Origin: CAG-552 sp964516925
GTDB taxonomy: Bacteria > Bacillota > Clostridia > Christensenellales > Pumilibacteraceae
Length of the DNA: 45,216 nt
Assembly: GCA_964516925.1 (NCBI GenBank)
Contig: CAZEXL010000011.1
Coordinates: 1 to 45,216, forward strand
Direction: 5' to 3'
The notes below the pieces were generated by a model. The model was not told the DNA's origin. It ran no database searches and saw only the letters and a program-made list of their open reading frames with translations. Shown here one piece after another: positions 8,554 to 16,244 of this stretch (its first letter is position 1; every line of letters begins with the position of its first letter). The position numbers and the translations under genes are program-made.

Positions 8554-8582
8554 TTGACTTGCTTAAAGAATAATAGTATAAT
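8554..8582 (+). promoter_or_regulatory. Promoter of the two-lipoprotein operon
   Basis: TTGACT (8554-8559), 17-bp spacer, TATAAT (8577-8582), 31 bases ahead of the first start codon, with a normal ribosome site AAAGGAG in between. Confidence 0.8.
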
Positions 8583-8613
8583 AACGAAGGACTAAGCCAT
8601 AAAGGAGTCGCTT

Positions 8614-8979
8614 ATGAAAAAAGTTGCGGCAATAATTCTTGTTTGTCTAACGATGTGTACGCTCGTTTGTTGCGGATCGAACGAATACGTCGGCGAATAT
8701 TCCAAAAGCAGTTCGTCTGCAACGTTTACCGTTACGCTTTCGGCAAACGGTGATTTTAAGTACGAGCGAAAATTCAAAAGTTCGTATTCTCCGTTTGACG
8801 AGGACAGCAACGTACGCAAGGGTACGTATACCGTGGACGGCGACGAAATCAAGATAAAATATTCATATTACGAAGTCGCCGAAAAAAAGACGCTTAACAA
8901 GACGGCGACTGCAACGGTAAAAGACGGCAAGCTCATTATATCTGACGGCGAACTTGCCGGTACGTACGCTAAAAAATAA
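8614..8979 (+). CDS. Small lipoprotein, lipocalin-like beta-strand pattern
   Basis: The 121-residue protein has a lipoprotein signal peptide ending LVCCGS. The mature part (YVGEYSK, then alternating strand-forming stretches such as KGTYTVDGDEIKIKYSYYE and GKLIISDGELAGTYAKK) resembles small extracytoplasmic proteins that measure or bind ligands through a beta barrel; no specific family can be named. The ribosome site AAAGGAG lies 7 bases before the ATG. A second lipoprotein gene follows after 11 bases, so the two are one operon. Confidence 0.75.
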   Translation: MKKVAAIILVCLTMCTLVCCGSNEYVGEYSKSSSSATFTVTLSANGDFKYERKFKSSYSPFDEDSNVRKGTYTVDGDEIKIKYSYYEVAEKKTLNKTATATVKDGKLIISDGELAGTYAKK

Positions 8980-8990
8980 GGAGAAAGCTA

Positions 8991-9359
8991 ATGAAAGCTA
9001 AAAGAATTCTTGCGGCAACGATCGTGTTTGCATGCGTATTTGCGTTATGTTGCTGTACGCCGAAGCGAAACGACGTAGAAACGATTTTTAAGGATAACGG
9101 CTACGTAATAGACGAAGTGCAAAGCGAATACGTTTTTGCTTACGTAAACGGATACGAGCCCGACGGCGAAGTGGAATACGCCTTTATGGCGGTGAAATCA
9201 AAAATGCCGACGGCGTACGTCGTTGCTTTTGCCGAAAAAAGCGATGCGAAAAAGTTTGAAGAAGCGCTTTCTAAACGCAACCAAGATAATTTCGATTATT
9301 TGCGAAAAGGTTGCGTGGTAATTTTCGGGCCCGAACAATGCACAGAGCTATTTAAATAA
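8991..9359 (+). CDS. Small lipoprotein of unknown function
   Basis: A 122-residue protein with signal peptide and a run of three Cys (ALCCCTP) at the lipobox. The mature part contains FKDNGYVIDEVQ and VAFAEKSDAKKFEEAL, a pattern seen in small secreted alpha/beta proteins; no family is recognised. The ribosome site AAGGAGAAAG precedes the ATG. Its stop codon lies one base before a 29-bp palindrome that should act as terminator. Confidence 0.75.
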   Translation: MKAKRILAATIVFACVFALCCCTPKRNDVETIFKDNGYVIDEVQSEYVFAYVNGYEPDGEVEYAFMAVKSKMPTAYVVAFAEKSDAKKFEEALSKRNQDNFDYLRKGCVVIFGPEQCTELFK

Positions 9360-9388
9360 CTTACTTTTCTTTCGAAAAGAAAAGTAAG
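9360..9388. repeat. Palindromic repeat element, likely terminator
   Basis: CTTACTTTTCTTT and AAAGAAAAGTAAG are perfect 13-base arms around CGA. The same element recurs at 40373, 40784, 40869, 45098, 45135 and 45176. Here it lies between the second lipoprotein gene and the truncated 3' end of the convergent MocR gene. Confidence 0.75.
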
Positions 9389-9406
9389 TAACTGAAGAAA
9401 GGTGCG

Positions 9407-10489
9407 TTACGTCGACGTAATTTGTTTGCGTTTTAATCTTCGCACTCGGTTGATGTGTCGTTCAAAATCGCCGCTTAAAATAAGTTCGTTAAGCAAAAGC
9501 TGTTCAAAAGTGGGAACGGTGCACGAATAAAATCCGAGCTTGTCGTCAAAAACGCCCACCAACTTTTTCGGAATAACCATGTATCCTATACGTAATGCCG
9601 GCGAGATCGTCTTAGAAAAAGTATTAAGATAAAAAACGTTGTCGTTTTCGGACAGCGAAAACAGCGTTTGTTCGGGCTTAGTAAGCACCGAAAATTCCGA
9701 TTCGAAGTCGTCTTCCACTATAAAACGTCCATTCGTTGCCCAACGTGCGTACTCGTGTCGCTTAGAAGCCGAAGCGGTAATACCGGTAGGGAAGCTGCGA
9801 TAAGGCGTAATATGCAAAACCGAGGCGTCGGTGTTTTTAAGCGCAACGCTTTCTATTCCGTCCGAGCAAAGCGGTAATAAATCGCAACGCACTCCCTCGG
9901 CGGAGTAAATCTGCTCTATTTTTTCGTACGACGGACTTTCTATTCCGTACGTAATACGATTGCCTAGCAAAGCGACGATAAGCTTGTACAAATATTCCGC
10001 GCCCGAACCGATAATTATTTGGTCAATCGTCGTCGTAATGCCGCGATTTCTAGTAAGATACGCGCTTATCGTAGCACGCAGCTCGATAAGTCCCTTGCCT
10101 GGCGACTTTTCCAAAATCGTTTCGCCGTAGTCGCTTATAACTTTGCGCATGGTTTTTGCAAGAACGGAAAACGGAAAGGTTACGGCGTCGTCCCGCTTTT
10201 GCGGCGAAAGTAAAGCGCTACGAACAGTCGAATACGCAAAGCCGTCGCTGCGTTTAAACGTCACGAAAAAGCCGCTGCGTTCTCGCGATTCTACATATCC
10301 TTCTTCGGCAAGCAGTCCGTATGCGTGTTCCACCGTAATAACGCTAAGTCCGCTTTCGGCAACCACCGTTCGTTTAGACGGCAGCTTGCTTCCGCATTCG
10401 TATGCGCCCGACAATATGTCGTTGCGTATCTGTTCGTACAGCTGTAAGTACAAGGGCTTCAAGCGTGAATTGTCAAAAACGTACTTCAT
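9407..10489 (-). CDS. MocR-type regulator (GntR HTH + aminotransferase fold), C-terminally short
   Basis: Residues 1-70 form a GntR winged helix (LYEQIRNDILSGAYECGSKLPSKR, wing GYVESRERSGFFV), and the rest is a fold-type I aminotransferase with the PLP-binding lysine in NTFSKTISPALR. MocR proteins use PLP as effector; divergence from a pyridoxamine kinase gene points to a PdxR-like role in vitamin B6 control. The protein stops at 360 residues, just after FERHINRVRRLKRK, a point where related proteins usually continue for roughly 80 more residues. The stop is 18 bp from a palindromic repeat, so the 3' end may have been lost there. The nearest AGGAG is about 16 bases before the ATG, unusually far. 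Confidence 0.85.
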   Translation of the reverse strand: MKYVFDNSRLKPLYLQLYEQIRNDILSGAYECGSKLPSKRTVVAESGLSVITVEHAYGLLAEEGYVESRERSGFFVTFKRSDGFAYSTVRSALLSPQKRDDAVTFPFSVLAKTMRKVISDYGETILEKSPGKGLIELRATISAYLTRNRGITTTIDQIIIGSGAEYLYKLIVALLGNRITYGIESPSYEKIEQIYSAEGVRCDLLPLCSDGIESVALKNTDASVLHITPYRSFPTGITASASKRHEYARWATNGRFIVEDDFESEFSVLTKPEQTLFSLSENDNVFYLNTFSKTISPALRIGYMVIPKKLVGVFDDKLGFYSCTVPTFEQLLLNELILSGDFERHINRVRRLKRKQITST

Positions 10490-10520
10490 CTGGTTATATA
10501 AAATTCTCCTGTTTTGATTA

Positions 10521-10568
10521 TTGTTATAAGTTCAAAAATATTGTACAATACCTTTCGTCAAAAAGCAA
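10521..10568. promoter_or_regulatory. Overlapping divergent promoters sharing a palindromic -10 box
   Basis: The perfect palindrome TATTGTACAATA (10539-10550) supplies a TACAAT -10 box on both strands. Rightward (kinase): TTGTTA (10521-10526), 17 bp, TACAAT (10544-10549). Leftward (MocR): TTGCTT (10563-10568), 17 bp, TACAAT (10540-10545). One bound regulator could shut or switch both genes; the palindrome is the obvious candidate operator. Confidence 0.65.
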
Positions 10569-10591
10569 CTATTTAAACGGAGAAAACAGAA

Positions 10592-11425
10592 ATGGCTTAC
10601 AAAAAGATACTAACGATTCAGGATATATCGTGCGTAGGGCAGTGTTCGCTTACTGTAGCGTTGCCCATTTTGTCGGTTTGCGGCATGGAAACTTGCATAT
10701 TGCCTTCGGCAGTGCTTTCAAATCATACGGCGGGCTTCAGCGGCTTTACGTTTCGAGACCTTACCGACGATATGCCCGATATCCAAAAACAGTGGATTAA
10801 AGAGGGCGTAAAGTTCGATTGCATTTACACCGGGTACCTTGGTAGCACCAAGCAGATAGCGTACGTAAAAAATATTTTGCAAACGATGGGAAGCGCCGAG
10901 TGCGTAAAAGTAGTAGACCCTGCGTTTGCCGACGGCGGCAGGCTGTATCCGATTTTCAACGACGAGTACGTGCAGGCAATGAAGCCTTTATGCGCTTGTG
11001 CGGATATATTGCTTCCCAACATTTCGGAGGCGTGCTTCCTTACGAGTACCGAGTACAAAGAAACGTACGACGTTGCGTATGTCGAAAATCTTATGGATAA
11101 GCTTGGCAAGCTCGGCTGCAAAACGATAGTTCTTACGGGCGTAAGCTATCGTGACGGATACACCGGCGTAGCGGTACGCGAAAACGGAAAAACTCAATAT
11201 TACGAGCATGAACGTATTGCAAAGGGCTGTCACGGAACGGGCGACGTTTATGCGTCGGCGTTCGTGGGCGCGTTGCAAAACGGATTTACCGTTTTCGACT
11301 CCGCAAAGCTTGCCGCCGATTACACGGTGGAATGCATAAAGGCGACGATAGGCGACGAAAGTCATTGGTACGGCGTAAAGTTCGAGCTTGCAATTCCGTA
11401 TCTTATCAAGCGTCTTAATAGATAA
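10592..11425 (+). CDS. pdxK: Pyridoxamine/pyridoxal kinase
   Basis: The 277-residue protein is a ribokinase-fold B6 vitamer kinase that phosphorylates pyridoxamine or pyridoxal to the 5'-phosphate. Visible are the N-terminal QDISCVGQCSLTVALPIL, SNHTAGFSG with the substrate-lid region, the GYLGS segment, VVDPAFAD, and the C-terminal KGCHGTGDVYASAFVGAL with the anion hole and catalytic Asp. This arrangement is that of the Clostridial pyridoxamine kinases rather than of ThiD. The ATG at 10592 has the site CGGAGAAA upstream. The divergent MocR regulator supports a B6 salvage role. Confidence 0.88.
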   Translation: MAYKKILTIQDISCVGQCSLTVALPILSVCGMETCILPSAVLSNHTAGFSGFTFRDLTDDMPDIQKQWIKEGVKFDCIYTGYLGSTKQIAYVKNILQTMGSAECVKVVDPAFADGGRLYPIFNDEYVQAMKPLCACADILLPNISEACFLTSTEYKETYDVAYVENLMDKLGKLGCKTIVLTGVSYRDGYTGVAVRENGKTQYYEHERIAKGCHGTGDVYASAFVGALQNGFTVFDSAKLAADYTVECIKATIGDESHWYGVKFELAIPYLIKRLNR

Positions 11426-11446
11426 AATTTAAACAACGATAAAACG

Positions 11447-11488
11447 AAAAACGTCGCATTGGACTTAATCGGACATTGCGGCGTTTTT
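11447..11488 (+). terminator. Terminator of the pyridoxamine kinase gene
   Basis: AAAAACGTCGCA pairs with TGCGGCGTTTTT (one T-G wobble), loop of 18 bases, followed by TA. It is 22 bases past the kinase stop codon. Confidence 0.75.
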
Positions 11489-11503
11489 TATTAAGCAATA
11501 AAA

Positions 11504-11801
11504 AAGCGTCGTTTTCTATGTTGGAGGTGCATAAGTCACAAAAGAAAACGACGCTTCGCGCGGATGGTAAAAAATGAAATAAGTCCGATAAACTTCCGCC
11601 CCGCATTATGTAAATATTGATAAGATAAAGGAAGAAAGGGGGTAAAACGATTTTTCGCGAGGCGGAAGAGGAGAGGCGGTTTTGTCAACGGCGGACGGCA
11701 TTCTGCGCCGCCGTTGAGTAAGAAGCTTGGTTCGTCGGAGAGGTAACTAACTTCGCTTCGTTTAGGAGGAGCTAGCGACGTCGTTTCGTCGCAGCTTTAT
11801 T
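11504..11801. ncRNA. Candidate structured non-coding RNA (strand uncertain)
   Basis: No convincing gene lies between 11426 and 12020. Within it are three clear hairpins: a perfect 14-bp stem (11504-11517 with 11543-11556, 25-base loop), CAACGGCGG/CCGCCGTTG (11686-11694 with 11708-11716), and GCGACG/CGTCGC (11775-11780 with 11787-11792) nested in AGCT/AGCT and followed by TTATT. The stretches between them carry repeated GGA motifs on the plus strand (GGAGGTG in the first loop, GGAAGAGGAGAGG, GGAGAGG, AGGAGGAGC), equal to CCTCC-type motifs on the minus strand. The first hairpin has a T tract only on the minus strand, the third only on the plus strand, so the strand is open. No known RNA family was recognised. 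Confidence 0.35.
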
Positions 11802-11985
11802 AACGCTACTCACGTTTACGCCTACAATATAACACGCAATAAAAAACTGAACATTAACGGACGGCACTTTTATCTGAAAAAACGGTGAAATGCAAATGCA
11901 AGAAAACGAAAAGTAAAATTTTAATCTAAAAATTCGGATTTTATCTATAAAAAACGCAAAATTTAATGTGCAGTTCATTTTTTTG

Positions 11986-11994
11986 TGCTACAAT
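11986..11994 (+). promoter_or_regulatory. Probable extended -10 promoter of the two-component operon
   Basis: TGC directly precedes TACAAT (11989-11994), the extended -10 pattern, and no good -35 box is present 17 bp upstream. A strong ribosome site AAGGAGG follows, 8 bases before the ATG at 12021. In the rest of 11802-11985 I see only AT-rich sequence and nothing assignable. Confidence 0.5.
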
Positions 11995-12020
11995 AAAGGG
12001 TAATGTTAAGGAGGCGTTAA

Positions 12021-12713
12021 ATGTTTCAAATTCTTGTAGCCGAAGACGATAAAAACACAGCTAAGCTTATGCGAGCGGTTTTACGTCACGAAGGTTATGA
12101 CGTTTTACTTGCCGAAAACGGCGAGCAAGCGTTGGAGCTCACCGACAAAAATCACGTCGATCTTATTATCGTGGACGTAATGATGCCCGTTATGAACGGA
12201 TATGAATTTACAAAGCGTATGCGCGAAGGCGGTTCTACCGTTCCCATTCTTATGATAACGGCAAAATATCTGCCCGAAGATAAATGCAAAGGTTTTTTGG
12301 TCGGAACGGACGACTATATGGTAAAGCCGGTCAACGAAGAGGAGATGCTTTTGCGAATAAAGGCGTTGCTTCGCCGCTCCAAAATAGTAGCCGAACGAAA
12401 ATTGCATATCGGTGCGGTTACGCTCGATTACGATTCGCTTACCGTTTCTAGAAACGGCGAAACGCAAACGTTGCCGCAAAAAGAATTCTATCTTTTGTAT
12501 AAACTTCTTTCGTATCCAGACAAAATTTTCACTCGTCTCCAGCTTATGGACGAAATTTGGGGAATGGAGTCGGAGTCTATCGATACTACCGTTAACGTGC
12601 ACGTTACCAGGCTGCGAAAACGTTTTGAATCGTTCAGCGAATTTGAAATCGTTGCTATACGCGGCATAGGGTACAAGGGTGTGATTCATAATGAAAAAAA
12701 ACAAAACGAATAA
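12021..12713 (+). CDS. OmpR/PhoB-family response regulator
   Basis: The receiver domain (residues 1-118) has the acidic pair Asp9-Asp10, the phospho-acceptor Asp52 in IIVDVMMPVMNG, Thr80 in ILMITAK and Lys102 in DYMVKP. A winged-helix DNA-binding domain follows (about 130-225) with LPQKEFYLLYKLLSYPDKIFTR, TVNVHVTRLRKR and the terminal IRGIGYKGV. At 230 residues it has the usual length. Its 3' end overlaps the histidine kinase gene by 23 bp, so the two are translated together. The regulon cannot be read from the window. Confidence 0.93.
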   Translation: MFQILVAEDDKNTAKLMRAVLRHEGYDVLLAENGEQALELTDKNHVDLIIVDVMMPVMNGYEFTKRMREGGSTVPILMITAKYLPEDKCKGFLVGTDDYMVKPVNEEEMLLRIKALLRRSKIVAERKLHIGAVTLDYDSLTVSRNGETQTLPQKEFYLLYKLLSYPDKIFTRLQLMDEIWGMESESIDTTVNVHVTRLRKRFESFSEFEIVAIRGIGYKGVIHNEKKQNE

Positions 12714-13740
12714 AAAAATAAAAAAGCTTACCATACACCTTGCAATTCTGTTTGCGCTGATGATGTTTTCCATAATGCTTGCCACCGGCTTTTTGGTGAT
12801 GGGCGTTATGTTGCTTTTATACGAACTCGGCGTGCTAAGCTTGCACGGCGCGTTGCAACTTCCGCTAGTAATTTTTGCGCTTACCAGTTTAATAGTAGGT
12901 ACGATGATTGCGTTCGTATTTTGTCGCCGTCCGCTCAGTCCGTTGCAAGAAGTAATGGACGCCACCGACAAAATCGCGGCAGGAGACTACAGCGTGCGAA
13001 TCGATCCGAGGGGTATAGAAGATTTTCGTTTACTCGGCGAAAAATTTAACAATATGGCAAGCGAGCTTCAAAGCGTCGAAATGTTAAGAAGCGACTTCGT
13101 AAACAATTTTTCGCACGAGTTCAAAACGCCCATCGTGTCCATTCGCGGCTACGCCAAAGCGCTTAAGTGGGAGGAACTTTCGGACGAGGAGCGTAACGAA
13201 TATCTGGATATTATAATAAGCGAGTCCGAGCGGTTATCCGAGCTTTCCAACAACGTGTTGTACTTAAGCAAAATCGAAAATCAAACGATAATGACCGACG
13301 TCGAGCGTATTAACGTAACCGAACAAATAAGGCGTGTTGTAGCTTTACTTTACGAAAAGCTTGCGGCAAAAAATCTTAGCGTGTCCTTCGACGCCGACGA
13401 AGAATACGTTAACGCCAACGACGAGCTTCTAAAAGAAGTATGGATAAACCTTTTGGACAACGCCGTAAAGTTTTCGCCCGAAAACGGAAATATAGAAATC
13501 TCCGTTAAAAAAGACGACGGATATTTGTCGATAACCGTCTCCGACGAAGGTCCCGGTATAAGCGACGAGGCGAAAAAACACGTCTTCGAAAAGTTTTATC
13601 AAGGCGAAAATTCGCATTCCGTAAAAGGGAACGGACTGGGGCTGTCCATTGCCGGACGAATAGTCGAATTGCACGGCGGCAAAATAGAAATAGGTTCGCC
13701 GCAAAAAGGCAGCCAATTCATCGTACGACTAAAAGCCTAG
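12691..13740 (+). CDS. Membrane sensor histidine kinase
   Basis: Two membrane segments (about 14-45 and 55-78) enclose an extracytoplasmic loop of only about 12 residues, so the signal is probably sensed in or near the membrane. A HAMP domain follows (about 80-130: RRPLSPLQEVMDATDKIAAGDYSVRI in part), then the dimerisation box with the phospho-acceptor His142 in NFSHEFKTPI, and the ATPase with NLLDNAVKFS, DEGPGIS, FEKFYQG and GNGLGLSI. It is the partner of the response regulator encoded just upstream. The short sensor loop resembles intramembrane-sensing kinases linked to cell-envelope stress; the neighbouring peptidoglycan precursor genes fit this but do not prove it. Confidence 0.92.
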   Translation: MKKNKTNKKIKKLTIHLAILFALMMFSIMLATGFLVMGVMLLLYELGVLSLHGALQLPLVIFALTSLIVGTMIAFVFCRRPLSPLQEVMDATDKIAAGDYSVRIDPRGIEDFRLLGEKFNNMASELQSVEMLRSDFVNNFSHEFKTPIVSIRGYAKALKWEELSDEERNEYLDIIISESERLSELSNNVLYLSKIENQTIMTDVERINVTEQIRRVVALLYEKLAAKNLSVSFDADEEYVNANDELLKEVWINLLDNAVKFSPENGNIEISVKKDDGYLSITVSDEGPGISDEAKKHVFEKFYQGENSHSVKGNGLGLSIAGRIVELHGGKIEIGSPQKGSQFIVRLKA

Positions 13741-13763
13741 CCGCTAATTAAAAATTCGATACA

Positions 13764-13797
13764 AAAAACGCTCTTTCTAAAACGAAAGGGCGTTTTT
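13764..13797. terminator. Bidirectional terminator between histidine kinase and glmS
   Basis: AAAAACGCTCTTTC pairs with GAAAGGGCGTTTTT (one T-G wobble) around TAAAAC. Both strands leave a T-rich 3' side, suitable for the two convergent genes. Confidence 0.85.
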
Positions 13798-13805
13798 ATA
13801 TAAAG

Positions 13806-15560
13806 TTATTCTACGGTTACCGATTTTGCAAGATTTTTCGGTTTGTCTATGTCGGCACATCTGGCTAGTGCCGTATAGTAAGCAAGAAGCTGACACGCCA
13901 CCGAAGCAAGAAGCGGAGAAACGAATTCCGATTTTGGTACGAGTATGGTTTCGTCGCATACATCCGACATGTCGAAGCTACTTATTCCCACAACAAAAGC
14001 TCCGCGCGACTTTACTTCGATAACGTTAGACTTCGTTTTGTCAAAAAGTGCTTTGTCGGTGGCAATGGCAACAACTATAGAACCTTTTTCTATAAGCGAG
14101 ATAGTGCCGTGTTTAAGTTCGCCGGCAGGGTAACAATCGGCGTGTATGTACGAAATTTCTTTAAGTTTAAGGGCGCTTTCCTTAGCGACGGCGTAGTCTG
14201 CGCCTCTGCCTATAAAAAAGGCATAGTCGTGTGTCGAAAAACGAGCCCCAAGTCGCTGAGCGACAGGCTGAATTTTCAGCGTTTGAGTTACCAGTTCGGG
14301 CAATGCTTCCAATTCTTTTTTCAGCGTAAATCGACGTTTGTCGCCCTGCCTTGCAAGCAGATTTTCGGCAATAAGATATAAATTCAGCAGCTGAGTAGTA
14401 AACCCTTTGGTCGTTGCAACGGCGACTTCGGGACCTGCTTTGGTGTATACTGCGCTGCCCAATCGACTCAGCGAACATTCCGGAACGTTTACTATGCACG
14501 CCAGTTTGCATTTGTTTTCGCCTATTTTAAGCGCGCCTATGGTGTCTGCCGTTTCGCCGCTTTGACTGATTGCAAGCAGCAAATCGTTTTTCGTTATTAT
14601 CGGGTTGCGATAGCGGAATTCGCTTGCGATGTCTGCGTCTACTTTTATGCCGGTAAGCGATTCTATTACGTATTTCCCCATAAGCGCGGCGTGATAAGCC
14701 GAGCCGCAACCGATAATATGAATATTGTTTATGCCGTCCAAGAAGTCAAACGAATCGTCTTTGCGCGCGTTAAGAGTGTCGTACAAGGCTTTTGGCTGTT
14801 CGAAAATTTCTTTAAGCATAAAGTGCTCGTAGCTTCCTTTGTCGGCTTCTTCCTTTTGCCATTGCGCGTGATACGGCTGTTTGGTTAAAGGTTCTCCGTT
14901 AAGATTAAGGATTTTTATTTCGCTTCCCAAAACGGCTATTTCACCGTTTTCCAACACGTAAAAATCGCGCGTTTTGTCGATAAGCGCCTGCATATCCGAA
15001 GCGACGAACGCGCAATCGGGGCAAATTCCTACTACAAGCGGATTATCCTTTTTTACAACGTATAACTTGTCGTCGTTGGCACATAGTACAGCCACGGCGT
15101 ACGAGCCGCTAAGTCTGGTTGCCGTTTTTATAAGCGCGCTTATTACGTCACCCGTGTAATAATACTCCATAAGCTGAGCGATCACTTCGCTGTCGGTATC
15201 CGACGAAAAGGTAAAGTTTCGATAAATCAAAAACTCTTTAAGTTCTTTGTAGTTTTCTATGATGCCGTTATGTACGATCGCAAAAGCACCGTTTTTGGAT
15301 ACGTGCGGATGGGCGTTTTTTTGTTTAGGCGCACCGTGAGTAGCCCAACGAGTGTGCCCTATACCCAACGTTCCGCCAAGTGCGCTTGCCGCTAAAGCAA
15401 GTTTGTCGATTCTTCCTTCCGTTTTTATCACGTTAATTTTCCCGCCGTTTAGCGTAGCTATCCCGGCTGAATCGTAACCTCGGTATTCCAGTCGTTTCAA
15501 TCCGTTCAAAAGCAAAGGCACGGCGTTTTGCTTGCCTACGTATCCTACGATTCCGCACAT
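13806..15560 (-). CDS. glmS: Glutamine-fructose-6-phosphate aminotransferase (isomerising)
   Basis: Makes glucosamine-6-phosphate from fructose-6-phosphate and glutamine, the entry step to peptidoglycan amino sugars. The mature N-terminus is MCGIVGYVG with catalytic Cys2; the glutaminase domain shows RWATHGAP, HNGIIENY and DTDSEVIA; two SIS domains follow (GCGSAYHAA, SQSGETADT, then FIGRGADYAVAKE and the terminal KSVTVE). At 584 residues it is slightly short of the usual 600-610. The ATG at 15558-15560 lies one base past the stop of the upstream membrane-protein gene; its ribosome site is in that gene's end. No glmS ribozyme could be fitted, since the leader region before the operon is only about 65 bases. 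Confidence 0.95.
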   Translation of the reverse strand: MCGIVGYVGKQNAVPLLLNGLKRLEYRGYDSAGIATLNGGKINVIKTEGRIDKLALAASALGGTLGIGHTRWATHGAPKQKNAHPHVSKNGAFAIVHNGIIENYKELKEFLIYRNFTFSSDTDSEVIAQLMEYYYTGDVISALIKTATRLSGSYAVAVLCANDDKLYVVKKDNPLVVGICPDCAFVASDMQALIDKTRDFYVLENGEIAVLGSEIKILNLNGEPLTKQPYHAQWQKEEADKGSYEHFMLKEIFEQPKALYDTLNARKDDSFDFLDGINNIHIIGCGSAYHAALMGKYVIESLTGIKVDADIASEFRYRNPIITKNDLLLAISQSGETADTIGALKIGENKCKLACIVNVPECSLSRLGSAVYTKAGPEVAVATTKGFTTQLLNLYLIAENLLARQGDKRRFTLKKELEALPELVTQTLKIQPVAQRLGARFSTHDYAFFIGRGADYAVAKESALKLKEISYIHADCYPAGELKHGTISLIEKGSIVVAIATDKALFDKTKSNVIEVKSRGAFVVGISSFDMSDVCDETILVPKSEFVSPLLASVACQLLAYYTALARCADIDKPKNLAKSVTVE

Positions 15561-15561
15561 T

Positions 15562-16179
15562 TCAGTTCTCCTTCGCGTCGTCCGTTTTTACGCCGATTTT
15601 CGTTAGCGTTCTAACAAGCGATATTGCTACGCACAAAAAGGCAGTCACGGCAAACGCAATCATTATAAGATTAATATATTCGCTTAAAAGAACGGTTATA
15701 ACGGCAATAATTAAGCATGCGATAAAATTACCTGCCGTAACGCACGCCAGCGATCTAAAGTATCCTAGGCCGATTATCGAAGCGATTGCGCTGCCCGTCC
15801 ATACGCCCGTAAGCGGCAACGGCACTGCAACGAAAGCCGCCGTAAGTACGCATTGCTTAAGCGTAGAACCGACTTTAACTTTTTTAGCCTTATTACTAAA
15901 TCGAAGCATAATCGCTTCTCCGACTTTTCTAAAAAGTTTTGTTTCGGCAAGAAAATTAACGAACGGAACTAACACTAACGGCAAGACGGCTGCGGCGACC
16001 GAAGAACCTACGAACGAATAAAAAAAGGCTTGAAAGGTCGAAAGTCCGCATTTAAGCGCGGCAGGCAAAGCGAGCCTTGCTTCGGCGATCGGCAAAAACG
16101 CGATTATCAAGATTATAATTCGCGGTTCTAACTCTAAGGAAAGCAAAAACTCAAAAACACTGTCCGTCAATTCGTTCAT
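15562..16179 (-). CDS. Small multidrug-export-family membrane protein (COG2426 type)
   Basis: A 205-residue, five- to six-segment membrane protein. The conserved signatures of the family called putative small multi-drug export proteins are visible: PIAEARLALPAAL (residues about 31-43) and VAVPLPLTGVWTGSAIASI. The family's substrate is not established, so the drug-export label should be read as a name only. It is the first gene of an operon with glmS; the stop and the glmS start are one base apart. The start has GCGGAG about 9 bases upstream. Confidence 0.75.
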   Translation of the reverse strand: MNELTDSVFEFLLSLELEPRIIILIIAFLPIAEARLALPAALKCGLSTFQAFFYSFVGSSVAAAVLPLVLVPFVNFLAETKLFRKVGEAIMLRFSNKAKKVKVGSTLKQCVLTAAFVAVPLPLTGVWTGSAIASIIGLGYFRSLACVTAGNFIACLIIAVITVLLSEYINLIMIAFAVTAFLCVAISLVRTLTKIGVKTDDAKEN

Positions 16180-16244
16180 TCACACACGCTCCGCTTTTTT
16201 CATAGTATATGTTGTGCGAAAAAAATAATTACCTAGGAGCTAAA

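Noticed and set aside
11772..11978. A 68-residue minus-strand reading frame
   Set aside because: No ribosome site and low-complexity Phe/Ile content typical of translated AT-rich intergenic DNA.
12105..12971. A 288-residue reading frame on the minus strand
   Set aside because: It lies opposite the response regulator and kinase genes, has no ribosome site and no recognisable domain.
16180..16244. Possible glmS ribozyme or riboswitch ahead of the glmS operon
   Set aside because: The gap between the divergent starts is only about 65 bases, too short for the ribozyme, and none of its conserved core was seen.
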